From contig OU015528.1 of NCBI GenBank assembly GCA_907165065.1, positions 69,235,474-69,299,473 on the forward strand: DNA of 64,000 nucleotides, written 5' to 3'. Source of the stretch: Caprimulgus europaeus. Taxonomy: Eukaryota > Chordata > Aves > Caprimulgiformes > Caprimulgidae. Both the position numbers and the translations under genes were made by a program. The notes under the pieces are model-generated. The model had not been told where the DNA came from. It saw nothing but the letters and a program-made list of their open reading frames with translations, and searched no databases. Positions 36,771 through 50,199 of the stretch are shown one piece after another. The first letter of the stretch is position 1, and the number at the start of each line of letters is the position of its first letter.

Positions 36771-39147
36771 AAGTGGAGCTATTGAGATCATTGCCATACT
36801 TTACAAACAGCATGGGATTAGGTTAAAATTAAAAGAACTAAACAAGAGGACTTCCAATTGTCTTAATGGACATTGGATAAGACACCAAATGACCTGGTCT
36901 TGATGCGTCAAATGCAGTCGCACTTTTAAGAAGAAGCAATTCAGAACATCCCATCAACAAAACCTAATAATACAAGAAATTTTTTTAGAATAAAAGCCTG
37001 GAGAAAAAGAACTGTTTCATCAGTCTAGATAAAGTAGCCAAGTCTTCAGAGGATTGCTTGTTTTGATAGTGTCCTGTTTTTTTGTCTGTTAGCAAGTGAT
37101 CAGACATGACTACCTCTTCTACACAACTTGTTATATCTCCTTTCTCTTGGTTATTGACTAACTGTTAACTTGCTTTAGTGACTGTCATGAATTTCAACTA
37201 CTATAGCTTATAAATGTTTAAAACTCCAGATATGTCCTTCTCATAAAAGGAGATAACTTGAAACACTCATTGTAACATTCTTATGCAGCACAATGTTAAA
37301 AAAACCTTAGAAAATATTAAATAAAAAGAAGCATTTCAAAGGATATTGGGTCAAATTTTTTAAAATACCAGCTTTCAGCATAGCTTTAATTAAAAAACTC
37401 ATTCTCAGTCTAATAGCAGGTAAAAAAAAAGTCTGTGGACCTTCCTAAGTAAGATTAAAAGCTAATAACATAGTTCATTTGTTTCATCAGAAACAGAAAT
37501 GAGGCTTAAATTGAGACATGTAATAGGAAGGCTGCTCTTTCAGTCAAAAAATTAATTAAGTCATAAGAATAGTATTGAATTCATTATTTCTTTTTCTAAG
37601 GTGATTCTAGAAATAAAACTGGGGAAGTATCTTTCTACAGGCAAATCACAACAGGAATTTTATTTGTACATAGCATTTAAGGTTCCTAGAATTCTGTGAT
37701 AATGAGGTATTTTTTCCTGCTGTGATAACAAATGCATTTAGACTGAAAAACCTTGGAGTGAAAAAGCACTCAAGTCTTTTGCAGAGGAACACTGGTTCTT
37801 TTGCAACACTGGTGTAGAAGCTGATAGTGCTTTTAAACAAAAAGTATATTGGGAAAAGTAATCTTGGAAAGGTTTATGTTTACTGACTCTACAGTGTGGG
37901 GATAAAAACGGCTATATCAACAAGTAGACAGATTTCTTTCCATCTGCAAATTCAAGCTGAGATAATAGGCATCCCGTATAGGTCTGGCTTGTACATCACC
38001 TTCAGTATTAAAGATTCTGTAGTGGAAACTTATTTAATAACTTCTTGGATGGCAGATGGTTACCTTTTTATTGTCTGCTATTGTTCTGTGCACCTAATGA
38101 GAGTGAAAGTTAAAAAGTATTTTTTCCCTCAAAGCTAAAGATAAGGCTTTAAACTTGGAAGAAGGTTTGCAAGATACCTTTCAGGTATTTCAAATCAACT
38201 TACTACCCTGAGCAAGTGTTTGGAAAATACTGGTGGAGGTAAACCCTGGCACCCCACCAGGTACTCATGCACCTCCCATAACTTATTGTCAGCAAAAAAA
38301 ATTACTCTGGGTCAAAGTGCAAGGTCATTTTTTTCCTATTTATTTACTCTCTCTGTCTATAAATATGTTTTTCTGATGTTATCAGAAAATGTTACTATCA
38401 ATTAAAAATGTAATATGTATTTATAAATCAAATAAATAATGAGATGTACATTATGTGAAGATTTGTTTTAAAAAAATCTCAATTAAAAAAAGTCAATTAT
38501 TCACCCGAGCAAGGAGAACACAAACTTATATTTAGCTTGGAAGCTATAGGCACAGACTGCAACACACATGACAACAACTACACTCAAAACAAATAAAAGG
38601 CAATATTTATTCACACAGCATGAAATTATGTTAAGAAAACTATCTGATATGGGATGCCATGGAAGTAAAAGATCTAAAGCAAGATTTAAAAAAAGTATTG
38701 GATATCCATATGTGTACAAAAGCACGTTAAAATCTAAAATCTCTAAAGGTAACAAACTGTGGAACTGATATTAAAATCCATTCTACAGATTTATATTCAG
38801 ATATTAGACCAAGACCTCATGTAAGATGCAATGGTCTCTCACCTGTGTCAAAGACTAGGTGCTAGACTAAAGAGATTAAAGTTTAGTTCCATAAGGCAAA
38901 TCCTATCTCATATCTTTCATGTATTTCACAGCAATTTTAATTTTGCCTCATATAATATTCAGCCAAACTAAATATCTTTTTCCCAATCTAAACAAAATTA
39001 ACCTTTAGTCAATGTATGGCATTATCAGTTATTCAACATAAGACTGATTATGGATAATTGTTGTGAACTAAACATGTTCAGAATTGTGTTCATGAGTATT
39101 TAGATACAGGCAACTATTGCTGCAAATTCAAGAATTCAAGAATATAA

Positions 39148-39190
39148 TGCATATGTACATACACGCATATGTGCATATGTGCATATGTAC
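39148..39190. repeat. GCATATGT tandem repeat
   Basis: Four CATATG palindromes occur in GCATATGT units separated by ACATACAC or directly adjacent. The tract is alternating purine-pyrimidine for most of its length. Confidence 0.85.
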
Positions 39191-39607
39191 CTACACATTC
39201 TAAGTGTAACAGAAACTTCACATTGAAAAGCATAACAGCAAAATGCATTTTCCTGTGTAGTCTGCATGATCCCTTCTAACATTCACCTTTAAATGTTGTT
39301 CTGCATAGTACAGGACCAAATCCCCCACATGTATAAAATTCAGGTGTGGAAGCTCACCCTAAGAATATAACTTAATAACATGTATTTAGCGCATACTTAA
39401 CAGTGTTGGCCTCCTGCAGCCACATCTACAGCTGGCAATGAGAAGCAGTGGATTCTCCCTTAGTTTGACCTCACTTCACGGTACAGTATTTTCCCTTGAC
39501 TCTCTGGTGTTGGTTCATTATGTGCTGTGAGTATTTCCCACTAGAGACAGTGGGACCCCACCTGACTGACAGCTGCCAGCAGACTGGCATCAATTCACTA
39601 CTGATTT

Positions 39608-40020
39608 AGAATCATAGAATGGTCTGGGTTGGAAGGAACTTTAAAGGTCACCAAGTTCCAACCCCCCTGCCATGGCAGGGACACCTTCCACTAGACCAGG
39701 TTGCTCAAAGCCTCATTCAGCCTGGCCTTGAACACTTCCAGGGAGGGGGCATCCACAGCTTCTCTGGGCAACCTGGGCCAGTGTCTCACCACCCTCATAG
39801 GAAAAAATTTCTTCCCAATATCTAATCTAAACCTGCCCTCTTACAGTTTGAAGCCATTATCCCTTGTTCTATCACTACCTGCCCTTGTAAAAAGTTCCTC
39901 CCCAGCTTTCTTGTAGGCCCCCATCAGGTACTGGAAGGCCGCAAAAAGGTCTCCTTGGAGCCTTCTTTTCTCCAGGCTGAACAGCCCCAACTCTCTCAGC
40001 CTGTCCTCACAGGCAGGTTT
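39608..40020 (-). mobile_element. CR1 LINE 3' end (about 410 bp, younger copy)
   Basis: The plus strand reads AGAATCATAGAATGGTCTGG, GTTGGAAGGAACTTTAAAGG, then CCTTGAACACTTCCAGGGAG and TTCTCCAGGCTGAACAGCCC, ending CTCTCTCAGCCTGTCCTCAC. This is a well-preserved reverse complement of an avian CR1 3' region. It looks less diverged than the CR1 copies at 5.1 and 18.5 kb. The element is 5'-truncated, as is typical. Confidence 0.95.
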
Positions 40021-41094
40021 GCCTCCTTTAGAGGCAAGACTGAAATTTGTTCTCCAAAGAGTGCAGCTTTCAACTTCTGCTGAGTATTAATACAGTACTA
40101 ATACTGCTCAACCTTGTAATCAATCACATCTAACTAGGCACCCATACTGGATAAGCTCTTACAACTTCCTTGTCCCAATTCCAGATTCCCACTTCTTCCT
40201 CCCCAAACTTGCACCCCTCTACTGTCTAACTTGTCTTCTATAAAAACCCAAGTAGCTGAGAATATTATATACATACAAGCATCTCCCAACCCCACAATCA
40301 CATCTACTTTTAAAATTTGAAATAGTAAAAGCCAACTTAGATCCACCTTAAAATTACTTCATGCAGCCTGATCTTCCCATGAGTGGCTTTCTGCTCTCCC
40401 ATGTGCCTGACAGACATCCCTTCTCACAGTAACTTCATGACTTAAGTTGTGGCTCACTTTCTGAAGACTCCTATATCTTCTATCCATTTTAAATAAGTCT
40501 GTATTAACACTCTTTCTAAAGGCAGCAGTACAGGTTAAATTTGTTTTGGAAAGGAGAGTGGGGTTACTGGCTTCTGTCAAGGAGCAACCACCGTAACTCA
40601 TGTAGGTGCTAGCAGGAAAATACTATGGTCACCACCTAGTGTAATGTAATGTAATGTGTAAGCATGAGAGGATAAAATACATAACCTCATAACTTCTTCA
40701 AAGTTAGTTTTAAGAATTAGCTTCCTTGGAAATCAGAGCTGTGATGGTTTCTGTGTTGTAACTTTACTAAAAACCACCAATAACAGAAAACAAATTTTGG
40801 ATTCAAATATTCAAATAACAGATTTTTTTTCTTTTTCAGATCAAGCAAATTCCAGCTTTATTACTGTACTTTTCCTTTTTGATGAAGATATCCTATAACA
40901 AAAGGCAAATCACATCACACTTACAGTATCTATTTTTTTCTTATATACAAATTTAAGTATGCTTTTGTTATAAAATATGCTTACAGATTTCATATGCCTT
41001 ACACTTCAGCCATTATTTATTGTTGCAAAATTTAGTTTTCCAAAATCAGGTTATGACCGAGGACCTAGAGCATCTGCAAGATAGTCTGATTTGT

Positions 41095-41790
41095 TTCTTT
41101 TTCTTATTCTTTTTTTTTTTTTTTTTCCCAGTAAAAAATCCTGACTTTGGTATGTCAGTAATACAAAACCAGCCTTCGGTTATTTGTCTGCTGTCATGTG
41201 CTTGCTTGTTGCTACCTTTTCATCTCCATCACTCTTTTCCACTAGACAAGCCAACTTCCTCACTATTTTGTATTGATTCCTGGAAAAGTTCTTAAGACAT
41301 TGTAAAATCACAAGTAACTAACGCAGGTGTTGCCAAACCACAGGTCCTTTAATGATGTTCACCTCTGTGGCAGATGTGTATTCATAATTAAACTGAAGCC
41401 CAGGAACAGTTTGATTTCTGCAGTGATGGTGTGTGGTAGTGCTGCTGGGAGGAACTCAACAGCATCAAAGATAAAGCCTTTTCATCCAAAACAATGTTCA
41501 GGGCACATCAACTTCCCTCCACATCACTTGTCGCACTGATGATACAGCAAGTGTTTTGCCCATTAGCTTTTGCTGGGCTTTTTTCTTTTGTGCTCGAAAA
41601 GCCTTGCTGCATATGGCTTCCTGAGGAAAGCTGTCCCAAGCACTGCACAGATCTTCCGCACGTAGATGCTTGGAAGTCAATGAACAGATGGCTGATGAGC
41701 ACTCCCAGAGCACGAACTGACTCCATGGGCATCTTATCAACGTCCTTGTGACAACACTTCACTTCAGCAAAAGTTTTTCTTTCTAGAAAA
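41095..41790 (-). pseudogene. Possible processed pseudogene or unknown repeat (weak)
   Basis: This block is richer in GC than its surroundings. On the minus strand two overlapping open frames at about 41762-41498 read partly protein-like (for example FRAQKKKAQQKLMGK and VRQVMWREVDVP then stop). A run of 17 T on the plus strand at 41110-41126 would be a poly(A) tail about 370 bases after that stop. An A-rich motif (AAGAAAAA) is found beyond both ends, as a weak possible target duplication. No AATAAA lies just before the tail. I do not recognise the protein. Retrocopies are rare in birds because CR1 does not favour poly(A) tails, so chance is a serious alternative. Confidence 0.2.
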
Positions 41791-44700
41791 GTTACTGTAT
41801 AAATTTACTGTAACTGTAGATTTTTTTTCCTGTGCTTTTTCTTTCTTTTACTGGGATCCCTGAGATGTCTATCAATTGCCAACACTGGGGCCTCAATTCC
41901 AGAGGTGTCAAATACCCATTTACTTCAAATGGATGTGACAGTAGAGAGCTTCGCTGAGAGTTCAGACTCACAGTGTACACTGTTAGCAGGATGCAGGGAC
42001 CTGTTTCTTACCATTCCTGTTACATCTGGCTTGTCCTTCCGTATGTGTACCTTTTGTTGAGCTATGCTAGGTGTGGCTGGATTAGGTGCACAGAACTCAA
42101 GCTACAATTGGGCTCACTCAGTAAGATGCAAAATATCCTCCAGCTAAAATGTCAAAAATACTGGTGGGAGAGATAATGGTTATTTTTGCATACATAGAAC
42201 AAATACATAGCATTAAATCAATTATTCAAATATTTTCCCTTTCTCAGGAAAACAAACCCGATCAATGAGAACAAGTAAATTAAATTAATTTATATACTGG
42301 AGTAAGTAAAATCTAAAATGAAACAATTAATTAAAATAGATGGAAATAATACTTATGAAAACAAAGAGATGATAAAAACTTTGAATTGGTCATGTCATAT
42401 TTAAAATATCAGATAATGTATAGGGAATGGCAATTAATAGTCCCATTTCTAATAAAATCAATCATTACCACATAGTATTTTTTCAAAGTCCACCTTTTTC
42501 AAACAACTTTAAGCATTGAGCTCTTACTCTAGCAACAACAAGAAGTTCATTTACCTTGAAATAAAGAGTAGGTGTAACGAGACTGGGAGCTCTAGCACTT
42601 CAAGTATAGTTAGCTAGTCCTGTTGTCAGCTGTCCTTCAGAGTGATGGTGCCATGCTGTGGCGGATCCATTTGGACTTTGGTTGGGATGGGACCTGATGC
42701 AATGGGTCAAAAATCAACACACCCCACATCAGAGTGAGATGAATGACCCATCATGTTTGATTAGGCCCACAACATTATATATGGTTAGACCCTGTGTCTC
42801 TTCCCTTCCAGTAGGCTACACGGGTAGCATGGCAAATAACTGATGTAGCACTGTGCTCCACTGAGATGAAGGCTGGTTACAGTCATCAGTTGTTATATCA
42901 AATGCAGGTTCAGATTAATAAAATTGTGAAATAGAGCTGTCTTCTCTAAGGCTACATACACAGGCCCAGGTGTTATTAAATGGTTTTGTCTGAAAGAGAC
43001 TTGCAATGGTACAAAGTGATCCTCAGCAGTTGCTTGTGGTGGCATTTTGCTTTATGCTCCAATACCCCACTGCTCCTGACCTCAACCCAAGTGAGACTGA
43101 CTGCTACAGAAGTAGTGCTCCAGTCCAAATCAGCACCATTTTTCACTCTCTTTGGCCTACTACACCTGTGAAAAGTGACTCCGAAGAATGAATACATTAC
43201 TGCCCACAGATAATCACCCAATAAAGGTGCAAGGCAAAGAGCAGGGACAGTTCACAGGAAGGTCAGCTGGATCTTTAGAACCCATCCGGGTAGTACCTTC
43301 TGTGGCTCATCTCTTCTCCAGGTGACTTGGGGGCACCATGAGTCCAAGTCTATATTTCTTCCCTTCAAACCTTCAGATTTCTTGATGAGTAGCATAAAGT
43401 GCGAGACAGAGAGGTTTCTCAGAAATGATGTGGAGTTAGAGGAGTACCTTGGGAAATTAAACCTGATCTCATCTCACTGAAGTGTAGAGAACTGATAAAA
43501 AACCTGAATTGACTGTGAGATCAGGTACTAAATCAATATTCAACTTTTCATATATAGGAACATTTTCTGTGCAGTTCATGAAGTTTCACTGACAGCCTTC
43601 TTAAGCAACAATTTTTCAATAATTTTCAGATCTTCAAAAATAATTAGGAAAAGGAGAGCTATTCAAAGTCATGAACGATAGAAGAACTTGCTGTTCAAGC
43701 TGGGACCCTCACTGGTCACCTGCATCTATGAGAATTTCCTCAAAAATACACCAGAGAATCTCAAGCTACCATTAAGTTTTCACTTTCATGAATTGCAAAA
43801 AGTCTTCATTAGCAAGAATACAGCCATCGGAAAAGGTCAAAAGCTGGCATAGTAATGAGTTAATTTACATTCTAATGGACATACAGCTATTTATTTTGCT
43901 TGGCTGCTACAGCTCTGTGAATTGCTTATCAGTCAGAGATTTAAAATAATTTATGAAACTAGAAAAAAAACCCCAAATTAAATACTATCTCCTTCTGATT
44001 AATCTGGATGTAAAGCAGAGAATTTCTGGATCATAGTTAAAATAGTGCAGAGGCAAATGCAACATTGTCAGTGACAGTTTTTTGATGCTTCAATGTACTA
44101 GACTGTGAAAAAATCATAAAAATCTCTACAACAATTTCTGGAAATGAGAAATACAATTTTGGAATGAGTAGCTTTGTATGTTTTCAACAAGAGTAGATTA
44201 TTTTCCACAGATGAAGTTTGATACTAAACATCTATAGGATGTCTCATTGGGTGACACTTTTATATGAGCTTTCTTCTCTTTTCTGGCACCTATTACCAGA
44301 ACAGTGTTCCACTGTTACAGATTTATTTCCTTGTTGATAGGAAACCATATTATCTGAAGGACAACCATGCCTCAGAACAGAGAAAATACTGTGACAGAAC
44401 AATTTAGAACACATTTTACTGGGACAACTTGACCAGGAGTAGAAAAACATGTCTTATGGAATGGAGGAAGACCCTTGTCTCTTGCATTTTATTCCTACTA
44501 AAAATTCAAAACCTTAAGTCCACAACCTGGTTTATGATTTGCAACTGCTAGTACTAGATGAATTGTTATTTTCCTCACTGAGGTTTATAATTTATGTATT
44601 TTATGTAAATACTAACTCAATTAGCAAAAGTTTGCATGCCCAGGTACTAACACACAATGAGTGGAAAAAGAGAGCTCAGAAGTTTGCTCACAGGTTGTAA

Positions 44701-47700
44701 ACTCTACCCACAGCTTGAAAAGGTCAAGGCTATTGTTCTGTCCAGACATGAAAAAGAACCTTTTGTTTGGCAGAAGAGAATTTTCCCTGAAGAATCTCAT
44801 TTTACTCATGTATGTCGTCCAATGGCTGCTGCTAAAATCAGTGTTGCTACTTCACATGTCCAGGCTAGGGATTACACTCTCTACTGTACTATAATACTGC
44901 AAGAACTAGTAATGCAAGTAATGCATTGTCCTGGGCAAATATATTGTTGCATGCAACTCTCCCTGAGCAGAGCAGATACAGCAAGGTGAAAAGATTGGTA
45001 TAAGCCACGCACAATGAATCAGCAACATAATTTAGAATATAAATTGAGTCTTCAGATTCCTGACAGCTCATGACTGTTGCTTCCAGAAGGGCCTGCAAGT
45101 GTTGGCATACCCATGAAGACTTTGTATAGTTGCTAAGAACATGTCTGACAACTCAGCCTAGCTTCCTGAAAGCTAATTCAAGCTTCAAAACTAACTTTCC
45201 AGGAACACTGCATTGTATTTTCAGAGCTCTCAGACAGTCAGAAACTGCTCTTTGTCAGTGTCTCTGCTCTTTCATGTGCTTAGAATCTGCTCCCATTTAA
45301 GCTTTTACACTTTCTAAGCACATTAGAGAAATCTCAGTTTACATTATGGCATGTCACTTTGATGAATATCAAGGCATGTTCCCAGTATTTTCTGTTAAAA
45401 TGCAGATCTGTTTGTACACAGTGTCCTAACGTCCTCTAAATGAAAATAAATTACAAAAAGTCTTCATTGAGTGTGGGAGAAAAGAATTTCAATAATAAAT
45501 CCATTCATTTGCTTATATATAAGCTTCATATTAAGGCATAGATTAAAAGGAGCCACCAGGTATTAGCGTTGATGTTTATGCTACCAGTTCCTCTTCTTCT
45601 AAATTCCTTCATTGCATCCATGTTTTCTCACAGCTAACCCTTTCTTCAGATGCCTATTCCCAAACTCTCACAAACTTCTCCTCCTTGTTCCTAGGATTGC
45701 CCTCTTTGTGTCCTGATCCTGATTTGAAAACCAGGTAATCTTATCCCTGAAACAATGATCAGAAAAATCTCTAATAAAAGAATAAAAATAGATAAATGCA
45801 GGGAAATGCCCTTGGTGTCCGTGACTTTTCTGAATGGGACCTTGTGATGCAATGTTCAGCTCCAATGGGAGACAGAAAACCAACACACTGGAAGTAGTGG
45901 TGAACCGTGCAACTGAGATAGGTCAGCTGAGAACTAAGTCTAGAAAGATTTCAGCTAACTAAAACAACCTACAGTGAGATGAAAAACTGCCTAAACTCTG
46001 TTTTTTGTACTGAACAGATTTCCAGATATCAGCTCAGTTGTGTCACCATCTAGTGTCTTTTGTGTTGGAATATGCATCCTCATGGCGTTTCCAGCTGTGA
46101 CAGAGGACCTAAAAGTGGGAGGTGAGGTGGAATACCTGAAAGCATCTCAGTTTGCATAGAATGCCTACATTTACACAGTCTGCTGAAGCCCTCATCAATT
46201 ATAATGGACACACAGACATCTGCACCAAATTTAGATACTGCTATGCAGACACCTAAATTTCCATGCCATATTCTGTGAATTAGGAACTTAACACAGATGC
46301 ACAACCATGGGTCTAGTATCAAGGGTTCCATACCTTATGTTACTCAGAAATCTGTGCTGGATTGGCAGATATGACACAGGATCTATGGGAGACTTCTGAG
46401 CTTCAGTTGTCAACATGGACAGTCTTGAGTCTCACACTGATTCTGACATTCCACTGAAGATTTCTTGATACCCCAGTGAATCACAGATGGTTCTGGATGT
46501 CTCTTAGTGAGCTCAGAGCTAAGCTCAGAGATTCACTCCTAATTTCTGTGACGTCTAGGAGCACTGGACAAAAGTTCATCATAAAGCAACTAAGTTAAAT
46601 TACAGGGACTGAGAGAGCCTGCTGGTTTCACCTGTCTGCCTTTCTGTCATTATTAAATTACATTGTAGTAACTTCAGAATTTTGTGTTTAATATGCATTA
46701 AGCTGTCAGCATGGTTCTGAATGTTATTGATTTGCCTTTGAAATCTCTTCTGTGACCATGGGAAGTGTCAGAAGCTCAGGTGTGTTAACTATAATTGGCT
46801 CATTTTCATACCACATGGTGGAATGATAAACACTCGATGGCAACATAATGAAAAGGTAATCATGCCACTTGGCCATGGTGCTGGAAGCTGGAATAAGCAA
46901 TAGCATGCTTATTTGATTCTTCAGATCCAGATATTAATCAAAGTAACAACTTCTTTCCAATTTCCTGATCCTTCACACCAGCTTGACACATCAGTTTATT
47001 CCTGGTTATAGGGATTCAGGTAGAACAGAAAGGTTGACAAACAGTGGGAGTCTTTGAAAGGAAAGACTAACAGGAGCAACAAAACTTATCACAAGTTTCA
47101 AGTTTTACATGATTGAGCCTTGGCTGTGAAAGTGTATCATTTACTGTAGGAAAGCAGAGTATTTAGCAAGGGATGTTAGTGGAACTAACAAAACTGTGAA
47201 GAGATCAGTGCACTTCTAAACTCTCAGTTGCCTCTTTGAACCTCTAGGTAATTCACTCTGAGCTGCTGAAGATTTAATACTGCCCACACTGACATGTACC
47301 TAGTAAAGACAAATCTCTTTGCTTTCGTTTTCACCCAGTCAGGAGATAATTCTCAGTATTCAATTTATGATGAAGAACAAAGCTGAATTAGTATAAGCTT
47401 TGCAGTGATCTAAATTATAATGGTTAAAATGACATGAAGTTCAGAAGATTTAGCATAACACCATAGGAGCCTGCAAGAAAAGAATGAGAGAGAAATAATG
47501 ATTGATGGACATGATACTATTGCAGTACAGAACACTAAAGAGTATAAAGCATGATAAATTGATCAAGATGACCTGGTTTGCAAAAAAAGGTTGAGAAATG
47601 TCACATTTTTCTGAATTCCTGAAGGCTCGGAGATGAGCAATTAACATAAAGAAGGGCTGTGTCCTTAAGTCTAACGAGAGAGGATCAGTATTGATGTGAA

Positions 47701-49450
47701 TTTTATGATGTTTAGATTGTGTGCAGGTCAACGTAGTCCTGTGCAGCACTTTAAAAAGTTAATGAACAGAACACTAAAAAATGATCCTGATAAAGGATCC
47801 TGACAAGATAGTTGGAAAGTGATAAATATTAAATGAATGTATTACAAGGAAAAGCAAGAAAAACTGTGAATAGGTAATTTTTTTCTTTTCCCTGTAACAG
47901 TGTTCTGTCTCTAAGAGGAACATAAATTGATTTCAGACTGTTGAGATTTAGATGACATGTCTAACATAATGGAAATAACACCTCAATACTGAGAAAATTG
48001 GAACAGTACATAAACATGACAAGTTAAATAGAGAAGATTATGGTACTAACAACCGCAAAGCACCTTGTGGACCTTACAGCTGGCCTAAACTTAAAATTTA
48101 ATATTTTTAGAAATATTTGCGAAGAGTACCTAGCATGTATGTCCCTCCTTTTCTAAAATCAGAACTTACTGCATAAGAAAGCAAAGTTGGATGTAGCCTT
48201 TGGATCTGTGAAACATCTTCTTCCTCAGTATACCCATACACCTTAATATGACCACGTGATCACAGATCAGAAACTATGAATTTATGCTTGAAGAACATAG
48301 CTGGCCAAAGAAATCTGGATGAACAGTAGAATTAACCAGTTATCAAACCAGATGCGATATATACTTTTTCCTTGGGGTTCTCTAAAGAATAGGTAAATGA
48401 AAAGGCACTAAGGGTAACTCTGTATGCTCTTCACCCAGTCATCCTATAGTTCTGCTGGTGTATAACCCAAATCAACTAGAACAGAAAATAGTTTGTAGGG
48501 GAATATGACCCTGGCTTTTTTGTTTTGTTTTGTTTTTAACTATTATGAGCTAATGTAAAAAATATATTTAATGTCACAGGGATAAACAACAAATGGTCTA
48601 CTTCAGGGGAAGAGGATGGAAAAGGTCAATTCAAATTAGAACTTAGTGGTCTTCTGACAAAGGGATTTTTCATTGGTGCACAGTGATTCACTAAAGCCAT
48701 TTTTGTGAAAAGCAGCCGCATTTCCAGAATGTATTGAACATTTAATTGGTAAAATAAATAAATAAATCCGATATCAGATGAAATTTCTAGTAAAGTTCTA
48801 GTTACAATGCATACTGTCCATCTAATAATTAACAAGCATTAAATATTAGATGTTCCTGATAACATGGAGACTGAAGTAATTTAACCTATTATAAGCAGGC
48901 CTTTGTTTCTCATACCCTAAGTAATTTTTTGACCTATCAGGCATCTGACAGTTCTAGACTAAGTTGCTCTGTTTCTCAGTGGATGCTCTTTTTGGTGAAA
49001 ATCTTTAAAGGGTCTACGACCCAATCTTGGTAGGAGGCATTTTAAACAACAATATTTCATAGGCTAGAGGAAACCAATTGCAATACCATTCTAGTTTCAA
49101 CAAAATTATATGTTCAGATACTCAGAATTTAATAATTTAGCAATTATTGCTGCAATTTGAAAATATTAAGAAATATACAACAGAAAGCAGTGTGCAAGTA
49201 GCTATCTCATATTAATGAATAAAAGTGGGTACCTCTGTGCACAAACACAAATCATATATTCTTATTCATCTCTTTTCTAGTATGAATGAGTTAGAAATGC
49301 AGCTGAATTGCAACACCAGCACGCTGTGATAGATGCATTTTGATTTAATGACAAAAATATGCATCTAGTTACACTGCAGTTTTTCATCTCTCAGACAAAA
49401 TAGGTGAGCAAAAAAAGAAAAAAAAAAGCTTGTGAATACTTCAACATTAA

Positions 49451-49474
49451 TCCATTCTGTGATTCTGTGATTCT
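49451..49474 (+). repeat. CR1-tail-like octamer repeat
   Basis: CATTCTGTGATTCTGTGATTC consists of ATTCTGTG units like the tail of plus-strand CR1 elements. The sequence upstream is not recognisably CR1, so only the tail or a microsatellite can be claimed. Confidence 0.45.
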
Positions 49475-50152
49475 CTCTAGAGACTCAGTTTGAGCCTCCA
49501 CCCACAAAATTTCAGAGGCATTAGTTTTTCTTTCCTATATTGGTTGGGTTTAATTTGCAACCTTATTTCCAATACAGAAAATGAATGTTTTCTTAATTAA
49601 TTACATTGCACTCTAAACCACTATTACTTATTTTTTATTTCTATTATTCTTTGAGATCTTTATATATTTCCAAACCTTTGTAGTTTTAAATAGCAAAAGA
49701 GAAAGTGGTAGCAGTATACTTCCATTTGGGGCCTTTTTCTGACTTCGTAATTACAATGATGCATATTATCTTTGTGTTTTATCACTCCAAATTGTAAAAC
49801 TGGTGCAATAGGACTTTCCCATTTTTGTAAAAATCTCTGAAAACCCTAGAATTTTCTGTGTAATTTTGTTTCTTCATTACTTACTCACATTTAAATAGCC
49901 ACAGAACTGATTTCAGAGTTACAGCTCAGGAGAAGGAGCTTCACCAGTCCTTAGTTCCAGCATTCAAGCCTTTGATCTGCAATGTGCAGAATATGCCAAT
50001 CTGGGATGTTGTTGAATAAATTACTTCTCATTTTTTTGTCAGTGTAACTGGTTTTGATTTGGTGTTTTCTTCCCACCTGAGATGGAACTCCAGGTTAGCC
50101 AAAGACGTAAGCTAGATCTGCCTAGACTCCTTCTTATAGACAGCTCCAAAGG

Positions 50153-50156
<4 letters not shown>

Positions 50157-50198
<42 letters not shown>
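50157..50198. repeat. (TA)21 microsatellite
   Basis: This is a perfect alternating TA run of 42 bp, likely to vary in length between individuals. Confidence 0.97.
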
Positions 50199-50199
<1 letters not shown>

